A stretch of 5,944 bases of DNA from Candidatus Melainabacteria bacterium (lineage in GTDB: Bacteria; Cyanobacteriota; Vampirovibrionia; Obscuribacterales; Obscuribacteraceae). The first letter of the stretch is position 1; each line of letters opens with the position of its first letter. The position numbers and the translations under genes are program-made. Positions 1-5,714 of this stretch are shown in pieces. The stretch covers positions 1 to 5,944 of the forward strand of contig JACQVM010000083.1 of the NCBI GenBank assembly GCA_016209785.1. Direction: 5' to 3'. The notes beneath the pieces are model-generated. The model ran no database searches and was not told where the DNA came from. It saw only the letters and a program-made list of their open reading frames with translations.

Positions 1-733
1 CATTTACATCAGTAACAGTCCGCCCAACAGCAGAAATTATGCCTAAGGTGACCGTGTGATCAAAACCAAGCGGGCTACCAATAGCAACAGCAAACTCGCC
101 TGGGCGTAAACCAGTGGATGTCCCAAGCCTAGCAGCAGGCAAGTTGGTTGCATTAATTTTCACCACTGCAACATCAGAAAAACTGTCTGTACCAACAACC
201 TTCCCATCTAAGGTTCGTCCATCGCTAAGACTAACCTTAATGTTAGAAATCCCACGCACAACATGAGCATTGGTAAGAACGTATCCATCAGATTTAATAA
301 TGACACCAGATCCGGTGTTGCGCTTTTCAATCCTAGGAAGACGTGGTATGCCTTGTCCTTTACCACCGCCGGGAGCCACACGTTGACCGTTGAAGAAAAA
401 CTCAAAATTGCCAAACGGCCAGTCTTGACCAAAAGGAAGATTAAGTCCAGGAACACTGATGGCTGGGTGGGCAACCTTCTGCTGAACCTCAATGTTAACC
501 ACGCATGGTGCAACCGAAGAAGCTATGTCAGCAATTGTATTTGCTCCCAGACCAAGCATTGCTTCTTGTGTAGGATTAGCCCGTTCGTGATGGGTTGTGC
601 CACTGGGGACTCCCTTGGCTATAATTCCTGCTGGATCCCCCACATCTGTGCTGCCTGCTTTCCCAAACATGTAAGAACCGCTACCAACCACACAAAGTGT
701 GCCAACCAAAAGAATCTTCTCCTTAAGTTGCAT
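1..733 (-). CDS. HtrA/Deg-family trypsin-like serine protease, N-terminal part (runs off left edge)
   Basis: This is an envelope serine protease/chaperone of the HtrA (Deg/Hho) family, which degrades misfolded exported proteins. The window holds 244 codons from the start; the rest lies beyond position 1. Residues 1-6 are charged and about 7-23 are hydrophobic, which fits a signal anchor. A linker follows, then the conserved strand IADIASSVAPCVVNIEV (67-83) and a Gly/Pro/Phe-rich loop (about 95-130) of the kind HtrA proteins carry. The protease core shows GSGVIIKSDGYVLTNAHVV (141-159) with catalytic His157, then SDVAVVKI with catalytic Asp187, and IGSPLGF...TLGIISAVGR (218-238). The catalytic Ser (GNSGGP) and any PDZ domain would lie off-window. 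The ATG at 733 is preceded by GGAGGAAGTAGTA, a good ribosome site. It lies 82 bp downstream of guaB3 on the same strand with no clear terminator between. Family assignment is secure; the paralogue (HtrA, HhoA or HhoB) cannot be decided. Confidence 0.93.
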   Translation of the reverse strand, partial: MQLKEKILLVGTLCVVGSGSYMFGKAGSTDVGDPAGIIAKGVPSGTTHHERANPTQEAMLGLGANTIADIASSVAPCVVNIEVQQKVAHPAISVPGLNLPFGQDWPFGNFEFFFNGQRVAPGGGKGQGIPRLPRIEKRNTGSGVIIKSDGYVLTNAHVVRGISNIKVSLSDGRTLDGKVVGTDSFSDVAVVKINATNLPAARLGTSTGLRPGEFAVAIGSPLGFDHTVTLGIISAVGRTVTDVN

Positions 734-815
734 TACTACTTCCTCCCTGTAACTTAGTGGGGTTGAACAATTTGTATCTATATTTTTCGACGCTTACAAA
801 ACACGTTTGTTCCCA

Positions 816-1982
816 CTATCGGCCCATGCCCAAATGCTGAGCTTTCTGGAAAACCTTCCCTTCTGTCAAAATTGAAGGTGCCAATACCACCTCAACTTCT
901 TGCATTTCCTTCAATGTACTTGCACCAAGCGTAGCCATGCTGGTCTTAATAGCACCAACTAAATTTTGAGTCCCATCATCGCTGTGAGCTGGACCAAGCA
1001 AAATCTGCTCTAGGGTCCCTGAAGTTCCAACCCTAATGCGAGTCCCCCTAGGCAACACAGGACTAGGTGTAGCCATTCCCCAGTGAAACCCCCCTCCTGG
1101 AGCTTCTAAGGCTCGTGCTAGAGGTGAGCCGACCATTACAGCATCAGCACCACATGCTAGTGCCTTACAAATGTCTCCAGCAACCACCATTCCTCCATCA
1201 GCAATAACCTGAGCCGTGTGACCAGTCTTACGTTCATAGTGATTACAAGCTAAAGCACAATCGGCAATGGCTGTGGCCATGGGCACCCCAATGCCCAGAA
1301 CACTGCGAGATGTGCAGGCAGCACCAGGGCCAACACCAACTAAGATGCCTGCAACACCAGTGGCAAGCAACTGTAGAGACGTATCATAAGTTACACAATT
1401 ACCAACAACCACCGGTATGCCAATGGTTTGGCAAAACTTAGTTAAGTTAAGCTCGTTGCCTCCTGAGGCGGAACGGTGCTCAATGCCAGTTACCGTAGAC
1501 TGGACAAACAAGATTCCACATCCAGCCTCAACTGCTAATGGGCCATATTTGCTGGCTAAGTTAGGGGTAACAGAAGCTGCAGCAACAACCCCTTGTTGCT
1601 TAATCTCCTCAATGCGCTTACTTACAAGGCTCTCCTTAACCGGTTGGGCATACAATTTCTGCATAACTTCCACAAAGCTACTGTTGTCACAATGAGCAAC
1701 CTCAGCCAAGGCCTCAGCAGGATTGTCATAGCGAGTCTGCAAGCCCTGCAGATTGAGGACTCCAAGCCCACCAAGCTTACCCATGACTGCCGCACTTTGG
1801 CAGTCAACTACACTGTCCATAGCCGAAGCAATAATGGGAAAAGCAAAACGGTAACCGCTAAGCTCAAATGACACATCGCACAACTCCACATCCATTGTCC
1901 GGGATCCAGGCACAAGGGAAATTTCGTCAAAGCCGTAAGCCCTACGCGTTGGCTTGCCCTTACCAATTAACATTTCTGCCAT
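816..1982 (-). CDS. guaB3: GuaB3-type IMP dehydrogenase-family protein (no CBS domains)
   Basis: This is a 388-residue (beta/alpha)8-barrel protein of the IMP dehydrogenase/GMP reductase family. The N-terminus (IGKGKPTRRAYGFDEISLVPG, from residue 6) is typical of the GuaB3 subfamily. Other landmarks are ASAMD (52-56), GGLGVLN (71-77), the catalytic loop GPGAACTSR (218-226) with Cys223, ADGGM (261-265) and GSPLAR (285-290). The chain runs straight from GLGVLNLQGLQTRYDNP into the barrel, so the two CBS domains of ordinary GuaB are absent, and the length matches GuaB3. Family knowledge: GuaB3 occurs mainly in Cyanobacteria, where it is reported to act as an IMP dehydrogenase (IMP to XMP, guanine nucleotide synthesis), and in Actinobacteria, where its role is less clear. 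I chose ATG 1982 because GGGGA sits 7 nt upstream; an in-frame GTG at 1988 and an ATG at 1973 are alternatives. It is divergent from anmK and probably transcribed toward htrA. Confidence 0.93.
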   Translation of the reverse strand: MAEMLIGKGKPTRRAYGFDEISLVPGSRTMDVELCDVSFELSGYRFAFPIIASAMDSVVDCQSAAVMGKLGGLGVLNLQGLQTRYDNPAEALAEVAHCDNSSFVEVMQKLYAQPVKESLVSKRIEEIKQQGVVAAASVTPNLASKYGPLAVEAGCGILFVQSTVTGIEHRSASGGNELNLTKFCQTIGIPVVVGNCVTYDTSLQLLATGVAGILVGVGPGAACTSRSVLGIGVPMATAIADCALACNHYERKTGHTAQVIADGGMVVAGDICKALACGADAVMVGSPLARALEAPGGGFHWGMATPSPVLPRGTRIRVGTSGTLEQILLGPAHSDDGTQNLVGAIKTSMATLGASTLKEMQEVEVVLAPSILTEGKVFQKAQHLGMGR

Positions 1983-2014
1983 GTACACATCCCCACCAAC
2001 AACAACCCCTTAGC

Positions 2015-2028
2015 TTGTGCCAGCACAA
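2015..2028. promoter_or_regulatory. 14-bp inverted repeat TTGTGC-CA-GCACAA upstream of guaB3
   Basis: This is a perfect dyad, TTGTGC and GCACAA with a 2-bp centre. Its near edge is 32 bp upstream of the chosen guaB3 start codon, in the intergenic region shared with anmK. Position and symmetry fit an operator for a dimeric regulator of guaB3. With a 4-nt loop it could instead form a short hairpin in the guaB3 leader. I do not recognise it as a known box (it is not the NtcA GTA-N8-TAC pattern), and a dyad of this size can arise by chance. Confidence 0.35.
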
Positions 2029-2099
2029 ATAAGCGCCTATCTTAACACCATGGCTACAAGAGCCGCGCGACCAAGTAAAGCAACTTTGTCCACATAAGT

Positions 2100-2234
2100 T
2101 GAGAGGCTGCTTTCCCATACCTTGGTTTGGCAGCCTCTCACAAAGTTTCAGGTACTACAGTGGTTAAAAAACTACAAAAGCACACCTAAACCCTGAAACC
2201 ATGGACAACCAGCTCGAGCTAGCTATCTTTTTTT
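2100..2234 (+). ncRNA. Candidate structured RNA or anmK leader in the divergent intergenic region
   Basis: The 300-bp guaB3-anmK gap (1983-2282) has no supported ORF but strong pairing potential. Hairpin A is a perfect 11-bp stem, 2100-2110 (TGAGAGGCTGC) with 2130-2140 and a 19-nt loop. Structure B has an outer perfect 8-bp stem, 2145-2152 (GTTTCAGG) with 2192-2199. Inside it lies a 6-bp hairpin, 2160-2165 with 2170-2175, with one G-U pair and an AAAA loop. A weak 4-bp stem (2211-2214 with 2221-2224) is followed by a T7 tract at 2228-2234, which could be a terminator for plus-strand transcription. Together this could be a small RNA, or a 5' leader of anmK (start 2283). I recognise no known riboswitch or 6S signature. 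The strand is chosen from the T tract only. Confidence 0.33.
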
Positions 2235-2282
2235 AGGATATCGTTCATATCAAATGATGTCAAGCAGCGATTATTAGAAGCT

Positions 2283-3464
2283 GTGAGACCACTTAAGGTT
2301 ATTGGTTTAAACAGCGGCACCTCTATGGATGGGGTAGATGCTGCCCTCTTTCAAATTAGTCCCCAAGAGGTACCAGCATCTACATCACCTGCTTTAGCAA
2401 TTGAGATGCTCTCCTCAATTCTGTATCCCTTTGAATCCAGCTTTCAAAGGAAGCTCAAGGAAACAATAGCTTGCGGACAAGCAAGCCTGGAGTCCATTAC
2501 AGCACTCAATTTTGTCCTCGGGGAAATCTTTGCCCAAGCAGCCATACAGCTCATGAAAGACTCTCAAGTACGCAATGGAGAAGTTAATCTAATTGGCTCT
2601 CACGGACAAACCATTTGGCATTCACCTAAAAGGGTTACCAACTGGGGCATTAGCACAACTGGAACGCTTCAACTTGGCGAACCAGCCGTCATTGCCGCAC
2701 GAACTGGCATTCCAGTAATTGGCGACTTTCGGGTTCAAGACATGGCATTTGGTGGACAAGGTGCACCACTGGTAGCGTTTGCTGACGAGGTGCTCTTTGG
2801 TCAAGCCAAGGAGACGCTCGGAATTCTTAACCTTGGTGGCATTGCTAACATCACTGTAATTGCAGATACAGGCAAGGCTGTTATGGCCTTTGACACAGGG
2901 CCAGGAAACATGGTGATTGACAGTGCTGCTCAAGAGCTTTTTGGCTATGACCAAGACACCAATGGGCACTTAGCAGCCCAGGGGGTTGTCGATAAAACCT
3001 GGCTTGCTACATTGTTAGAGCATCCTTACTTTGCTTACGCCCCACCCAAAACAACTGGTCGAGAAGAGTTTGGGGCCCAATTTGCCAACACCTTAATTGC
3101 TGAAGGCAAGTCCTTAGGCTTAAACGAATACAGTATTATGGCTACCCTGACAGCACTTACAGCCTTTTCCATAGCTCAAGCCTATCAAAGTTTTGTCCTA
3201 CCAAACTATAAACTTCAACGACTTATCCTTGGGGGTGGTGGCACAGAAAATGATTCGTTAAGAAATATGCTGTTGCAATACTGGCCTCACCAAATTGAAC
3301 TTAACTGTCACGAAGACTTTGGAGTTTCCAGCAAGTTTAAAGAAGCACTTTTATTTGCTTTGCTTGCCTATACCACCTTCTTTGGCATTCCTAACAATGT
3401 TCCTAGTTGTACTGGTGCGTCACGCCCAGTTTGCTTAGGTAAATTGTGTCGTCCTTACTTATAA
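2283..3464 (+). CDS. anmK: 1,6-anhydro-N-acetylmuramic acid kinase (AnmK)
   Basis: This cytoplasmic sugar kinase hydrolyses and phosphorylates anhydro-MurNAc to MurNAc-6-phosphate, returning cell-wall fragments to metabolism. The 393 residues cover the whole family length (about 370-390). Visible motifs are VIGLNSGTSMDGVDAAL (6-22, ATP phosphate loop), GSHGQTIWH (105-113), IGDFRVQDMAFGGQGAPLV (146-164), ILNLGGIANIT (181-191) and AFDTGPGNMVID (202-213), whose Asp204 should be the catalytic base. Further on are PKTTGREEF (255-263) in the sugar-binding part, LILGGGGTEND (314-324) and FKEALLFALLAY (352-363). The start is GTG at 2283: a stop at 2220 closes the frame upstream, no ATG, GTG or TTG lies between, and the conserved motif begins at residue 6 as in relatives. 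The ribosome site is weak. The tail (PVCLGKLCRPYL) looks complete. It is the first plus-strand gene after the divergent region. Confidence 0.96.
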   Translation: MRPLKVIGLNSGTSMDGVDAALFQISPQEVPASTSPALAIEMLSSILYPFESSFQRKLKETIACGQASLESITALNFVLGEIFAQAAIQLMKDSQVRNGEVNLIGSHGQTIWHSPKRVTNWGISTTGTLQLGEPAVIAARTGIPVIGDFRVQDMAFGGQGAPLVAFADEVLFGQAKETLGILNLGGIANITVIADTGKAVMAFDTGPGNMVIDSAAQELFGYDQDTNGHLAAQGVVDKTWLATLLEHPYFAYAPPKTTGREEFGAQFANTLIAEGKSLGLNEYSIMATLTALTAFSIAQAYQSFVLPNYKLQRLILGGGGTENDSLRNMLLQYWPHQIELNCHEDFGVSSKFKEALLFALLAYTTFFGIPNNVPSCTGASRPVCLGKLCRPYL

Positions 3465-3465
3465 G
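3460..3465 (+). promoter_or_regulatory. Possible -10 element for the pilin-like gene
   Basis: TATAAG overlaps the anmK stop codon and would start a transcript near 3472, upstream of the two overlapping leader hairpins. No convincing -35 box is present at 16-18 bp spacing, so this is a weak candidate. A second possibility, TTGTCA at 3486-3491, has no good -10 partner. Confidence 0.2.
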
Positions 3466-3516
3466 CCAGACATACACAGATCATGTTGTCAAAATTGGAG
3501 TCTTACCAGAGATGTC

Positions 3517-3544
3517 CTCCGCGTGTATGATGGTAACAGCGGAG
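3517..3544 (+). promoter_or_regulatory. Leader hairpin overlapping the terminator 5' arm (antiterminator-like)
   Basis: CTCCGC (3517-3522) pairs with GCGGAG (3539-3544). After one bulged G (3523), TGT (3524-3526) pairs with ACA (3536-3538), giving 9 bp around a 9-nt loop. Its last four bases (3541-3544) are also the first four of the downstream terminator stem, so both cannot be fully formed at once. This is the arrangement of an attenuation switch in the leader of the pilin-like gene. Coincidence is possible. Confidence 0.45.
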
Positions 3545-3585
3545 TCCAGGGGAAACAGGGGATTGGAAGTCCTGACTCCTTTTTT
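3541..3585 (+). terminator. Intrinsic-terminator-like hairpin before the pilin-like gene
   Basis: GGAGTC (3541-3546) pairs with GACTCC (3574-3579). With C3547 bulged, AGG (3548-3550) pairs with CCT (3571-3573). This gives 9 bp and a 20-nt loop, directly followed by six T (3580-3585). It lies 77 bp after anmK and 28 bp before the next start codon. It could therefore end anmK transcripts, attenuate the pilin-like gene, or do both. The short gap to the start codon leaves no room for a separate promoter downstream of it. Confidence 0.55.
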
Positions 3586-3600
3586 GAATCTCAACCGATT

Positions 3601-3606
3601 AGGAGG
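3601..3606 (+). promoter_or_regulatory. Strong ribosome binding site that fixes the pilin-like start
   Basis: AGGAGG sits 7 nt before ATG 3614. The same AGGAGGAC...ACTG context with the same 7-nt spacing precedes the second paralogue at 5702-5707. This supports ATG 3614 over in-frame upstream candidates (GTG 3446, ATG 3512, 3527 and 3530), which would also bury the signal peptide. Confidence 0.85.
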
Positions 3607-3613
3607 ACTACTG

Positions 3614-4144
3614 ATGAAATCAAGCTGGTTTACGTATGCAAAACAGCTCTTAGTAGGCTCTTTTGGGATAACTTTGGCAATTGCGTTATTTATTAACCTA
3701 CCTGCCTATGCACAAGGTGGAGATGCATTTTCTGCTGGTGCTCCAGGCATGCAGTCCAACCAAACTCCAATAACTGGTAGTCAGACCCAAACAGTAAGTG
3801 CTGGTCAGGCGCCAATGTTGCAGGGTGCCACAAATGGCACAATTGGACCGCAAGCAGGAGACGCAACTGTTGTACAGGGCGTCAACACAGCAGGAACAGT
3901 AAGGGTCAATAACCTAGCTAACCTGGAAGCTCTCTTGAACATCATCGCCAATGGTATGGAAATTCTAGGCATTGCCTGGGGTGGACCTACCATGATCATG
4001 GGCTTTATGCACATGGCCGCTGGTACACATGATGCCATGAAGCGTGTGCTCTTTGGAGCTGCTGGGGTTACTGGTGGCTTGGCAACTCCTGGTTGCATCA
4101 ACTGGTTGGTTGCCTCGGCCCGCGATGCCAACTTGTTCTCATAA
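3614..4144 (+). CDS. Secreted two-helix protein, VirB2/TrbC pilin-like (paralogue 1)
   Basis: This is a 176-residue exported protein. The signal peptide covers residues 1-33: Lys2 and Lys10, hydrophobic 11-29, cleavage predicted at AYA|QGG. The mature head (34-100) is Gly/Ala/Gln/Thr/Ser-rich with no Lys. It shows an imperfect internal repeat: SAGAPGMQSNQTPITGSQ (40-57) and SAGQAPMLQGATNGTIGPQ (62-80). Two hydrophobic segments follow (about 104-136 and 146-168), joined by the short polar loop THDAMKR (138-144). The signal peptide plus two helices with a small charged loop is the plan of VirB2/TrbC pilins of type IV secretion systems, but I see no decisive signature, so this is inference. No other secretion gene is in the window. 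The mature chain has a single Lys (143) and a single Cys (161). A second copy begins at 5715. The assignment as an exported membrane protein is firm; the pilin role is tentative. Confidence 0.6.
   Translation: MKSSWFTYAKQLLVGSFGITLAIALFINLPAYAQGGDAFSAGAPGMQSNQTPITGSQTQTVSAGQAPMLQGATNGTIGPQAGDATVVQGVNTAGTVRVNNLANLEALLNIIANGMEILGIAWGGPTMIMGFMHMAAGTHDAMKRVLFGAAGVTGGLATPGCINWLVASARDANLFS
3710..3858 (+). repeat. Paralogous coding repeat, copy 1 (conserved exported head)
   Basis: These 149 bases align without gaps to 5796-5944. By hand I count 27 base differences (about 82% identity). They fall in 21 synonymous and 2 amino-acid-changing codons (Gly37 to Thr, Gln59 to Asp) out of 49 complete codons. 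Similarity begins at the predicted signal-peptidase site and is absent from the signal peptides. Confidence 0.9.
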
Positions 4145-4173
4145 CAGCGTATTTACGCGCAAAGAGGCAGGTA

Positions 4174-4293
4174 GTGAAGGCTGCCAGTCCCGGAACAGAT
4201 CTTGATGATCTGCAGAGCGCTGAAATAAGAACTGCCCGGGACAATCCAGAGCTACCGAACCTACAAGCTAACTTAACTAAGCAGGCTTTCTGA
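4174..4293 (+). CDS. Possible small ORF, 39 residues (weak)
   Basis: A GTG at 4174 opens 39 codons, VKAASPGTDLDDLQSAEIR and onward, ending with TGA at 4291-4293 inside the loop of the 12-bp hairpin. A partial ribosome site (AGAGG at 4163-4167) lies 6 nt upstream. The composition is hydrophilic and protein-like, with no Cys or Trp, and no domain is recognisable. The same frame is open back to 4093 inside the pilin-like gene, so it may be only the tail of a chance frame. It competes with the structured-RNA reading of this stretch. Confidence 0.2.
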   Translation: MKAASPGTDLDDLQSAEIRTARDNPELPNLQANLTKQAF

Positions 4294-4311
4294 CAGGATA
4301 AGCCTGCTTAG
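4277..4311 (+). terminator. Perfect 12-bp hairpin between pilin-like gene and cysteine-cluster gene
   Basis: CTAAGCAGGCTT (4277-4288) is exactly complementary to 4300-4311, with an 11-nt loop. The next bases (CATCGACATCC) contain no T run, so it is not a textbook intrinsic terminator. It may cap and stabilise the upstream mRNA 3' end or reduce read-through into the next gene. Confidence 0.45.
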
Positions 4312-4375
4312 CATCGACATCCTTATTAGTTGTAGGTATTCTTAAATCTAGGCTCTATTTGGCTGGTGAACTGTA

Positions 4376-5560
4376 ATGGAACTCCACATCCCAGATGGCA
4401 TCAATTATGAGTGCAGCGGTTGCGGCAAGTGCTGTAGCGGCTGGGCTGTGCCTATGACCAAGGAAGATTATGAACGGATTTCTGTCAAGGACTGGGGAGC
4501 AGTTAATGAAAAGTACAAAGACAAAAAGCTGTTTCGTAAGTTAAAAGATAGCCAAAGAGCAGGCGGCTTATATACACACACTATAGTTCGTGGGGATGAT
4601 GGTGGTTGCCCTTTCTTAGAAAACAATCTTTGTTTTATCCACAAAAGTTTTGGTGGCAAGTTTAAGCCAACCATTTGCCAACTGTTTCCTTATTGCTTTA
4701 ATGAAACCCCCTCTGGGATTTACACCACGGTTAGCTTTTACAGTATGAGTGTCATTTACAACTCAGGCCGAGCACTAACTGCCCAGAAAGAAGTGCTCGA
4801 GCAAAAGTGGCAAGAGTTCCAGACTATTAATCCAGACCACCATCCCAACTGGTCATTATTACAGTTAACGGTAGGCGAGCCCATTACCTGGGATGAGTAC
4901 CTAAAACATGATGAGAAGCTGCTGGAGTTACTGCAAACTCATAAGCTCTCCATTTACGAGCGTCTGCTGGCTGGTTCAGAGTATCTTGTTTCTCTCAGGA
5001 AGGTACCGCCACAGCCAATTGCGCTTTCCAATCAAGCTGCTTTAAATCATTTAGACAAACACCTTCTGGTTGCTTTGCACAAGATTTACTTCCCAGTTAA
5101 GCCGTTAGGTTTGGCAGATCCTGATTTTAGTATTGGTCGATTCTTATATCAGTTAGCCTTTCAAGGCACAAGTTTAGCCTTTCCTGGTTGCAGCTACAGC
5201 ATTGAAGAGTTAAACAAAATGCCTTGGCCAAGCAATGATTTAGAGATACAAGATCTTCTCTATCGTTACTTTTACTCTCGCATATTTGCCAAGCTTTACT
5301 TTGGTGCTGGGTTTGGTCAATTAAGCCTTATTACAGGATTTCATCACCTTTGCCTGATTGCTGCACTTATTAAGTTGCAGTCTAAAGCATGGGCTTTGGC
5401 ACGTCAGGCTCCAACAGTTAGCCTCATGGACGTTGCTACTACTGTCCGGCAACTAGAAAAGGGACTAGGTGAAACCCGGTTGGGTGGGTATTCTGCTGCC
5501 GTTTGGGAGCTCCTTATGTCTAGTCCACAACGAGTAAAACGTGTTTTGGCTTGCACGTAA
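4376..5560 (+). CDS. FliB/YkgJ-like cysteine-cluster protein (CxxCxxCC family)
   Basis: This 394-residue protein carries an N-terminal metal-binding cysteine cluster: YECSGCGKCCSGW (11-23; Cys13, 16, 19, 20), GGCPFLENNLCFIHKSFG (76-93; Cys78, 86) and ICQLFPYC (100-107; Cys101, 107). That gives eight Cys in the order seen in the zinc- or iron-chelating CxxCxxCC family. The spacing, with GCPFL..NLC.IHK..G, and the overall length resemble the flagellin lysine N-methylase FliB more than short YkgJ proteins. FliB is reported to use an iron-sulfur cluster in methyl transfer. The C-terminal two thirds (about 130-394) are helical-looking with no motif I can name. No export signal is seen, so it is probably cytoplasmic. 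The ATG at 4376 has GGTGA 6 nt upstream. It is flanked on both sides by pilin-like paralogues on the same strand. A protein-modifying role is inference; the cluster family is firm. Confidence 0.75.
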   Translation: MELHIPDGINYECSGCGKCCSGWAVPMTKEDYERISVKDWGAVNEKYKDKKLFRKLKDSQRAGGLYTHTIVRGDDGGCPFLENNLCFIHKSFGGKFKPTICQLFPYCFNETPSGIYTTVSFYSMSVIYNSGRALTAQKEVLEQKWQEFQTINPDHHPNWSLLQLTVGEPITWDEYLKHDEKLLELLQTHKLSIYERLLAGSEYLVSLRKVPPQPIALSNQAALNHLDKHLLVALHKIYFPVKPLGLADPDFSIGRFLYQLAFQGTSLAFPGCSYSIEELNKMPWPSNDLEIQDLLYRYFYSRIFAKLYFGAGFGQLSLITGFHHLCLIAALIKLQSKAWALARQAPTVSLMDVATTVRQLEKGLGETRLGGYSAAVWELLMSSPQRVKRVLACT

Positions 5561-5603
5561 GGTTTATTTTGTTTGCCACTTAACAATTTTGCCGTTGACT
5601 TCC

Positions 5604-5617
5604 TGCTAAAGTTAGCA
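5604..5617. promoter_or_regulatory. 14-bp inverted repeat TGCTAA-AG-TTAGCA before paralogue 2
   Basis: This is a perfect dyad 97 bp upstream of the second pilin-like start and 43 bp after the cysteine-cluster gene. It could be an operator or a short hairpin (TGCTA stem, AAGT loop). No matching sequence was noticed in front of paralogue 1. Confidence 0.3.
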
Positions 5618-5625
5618 TAGGCTTA

Positions 5626-5643
5626 CCCCATGATTTCAAGGGG
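5626..5643 (+). terminator. Weak palindrome after the cysteine-cluster gene
   Basis: CCCC (5626-5629) and GGGG (5640-5643) flank an imperfect centre (A-TGA-TT-TCA-A). A T5 run occurs at 5654-5658, about 10 bases too far away for a classic terminator. It may partly separate the cysteine-cluster gene from paralogue 2. Confidence 0.22.
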
Positions 5644-5701
5644 CACCCACACTTTTTGGGAATGCACCATTATTTACTAAACAATTTACGGATTTGTTGG
5701 C

Positions 5702-5707
5702 AGGAGG
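5702..5707 (+). promoter_or_regulatory. Strong ribosome binding site of paralogue 2
   Basis: AGGAGG lies 7 nt before ATG 5715. The site, spacing and flanking ACTG match those of paralogue 1, indicating strong and similar translation initiation for both. Confidence 0.85.
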
Positions 5708-5714
5708 ACACTGC

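Larger units (their letters stand above)
4145..4311 (+). ncRNA. Structured 3' region after the pilin-like gene
   Basis: Nearly every part of this stretch can pair. GCGT/ACGC is at 4147-4150 and 4155-4158. GGCAG/CTGCC is at 4166-4170 and 4181-4185. GTCCCGG/CCGGGAC is at 4187-4193 and 4236-4242, enclosing CAGATC/GATCTG (4196-4201 with 4207-4212) and a short CAG/CTG stem (4213-4215 with 4232-4234) like a three-way junction. A perfect 12-bp hairpin follows at 4277-4311. It could be a structured 3' untranslated region, a processed small RNA or a leader for the next gene. I recognise no known RNA family, and it lacks a tRNA T-loop signature. Confidence 0.33.

Noticed and set aside
208..513. Minus-strand open frame of 101 codons
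   Set aside because: A different frame on the same strand as the HtrA gene and inside it; a shadow frame with no domain or ribosome site.
670..733. Lipoprotein signal on the HtrA N-terminus (Cys14)
   Set aside because: Residues before Cys14 (GTL) do not fit the lipobox, which needs Leu at -3 and small residues at -2 and -1.
263..757. Plus-strand open frame of 164 codons
   Set aside because: It is antisense to the HtrA gene, whose catalytic motifs are clear on the minus strand; this frame has no recognisable domain.
734..815. Terminator between guaB3 and htrA
   Set aside because: Only a weak 5-bp A/T-rich pairing (ACAAA/TTTGT) is present, with no following T tract.
2622..2969. Minus-strand open frame of 115 codons
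   Set aside because: Lies wholly antisense within anmK, which has all its family motifs.
3446..3613. N-terminal extension of the pilin-like gene from GTG 3446 (or ATG 3512/3527)
   Set aside because: There is no ribosome site, the stretch overlaps the anmK end and the hairpin/T6 leader, and it would place 56 odd residues before a clear signal peptide with its own AGGAGG site.
3805..4131. Minus-strand open frame of 108 codons
   Set aside because: Antisense shadow of the pilin-like gene; a low-complexity frame caused by its Gly/Ala-rich codons. The one at 5636-5878 is rejected for the same reason.
4187..4242. tRNA-like three-way pairing
   Set aside because: Too short, with no GTTCRANNC T-loop and no anticodon arm of correct size.
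4330..4359. Promoter for the cysteine-cluster gene (TTGTAG, 18 bp, TCTATT)
   Set aside because: Both boxes match the consensus poorly; not strong enough to list as a feature.
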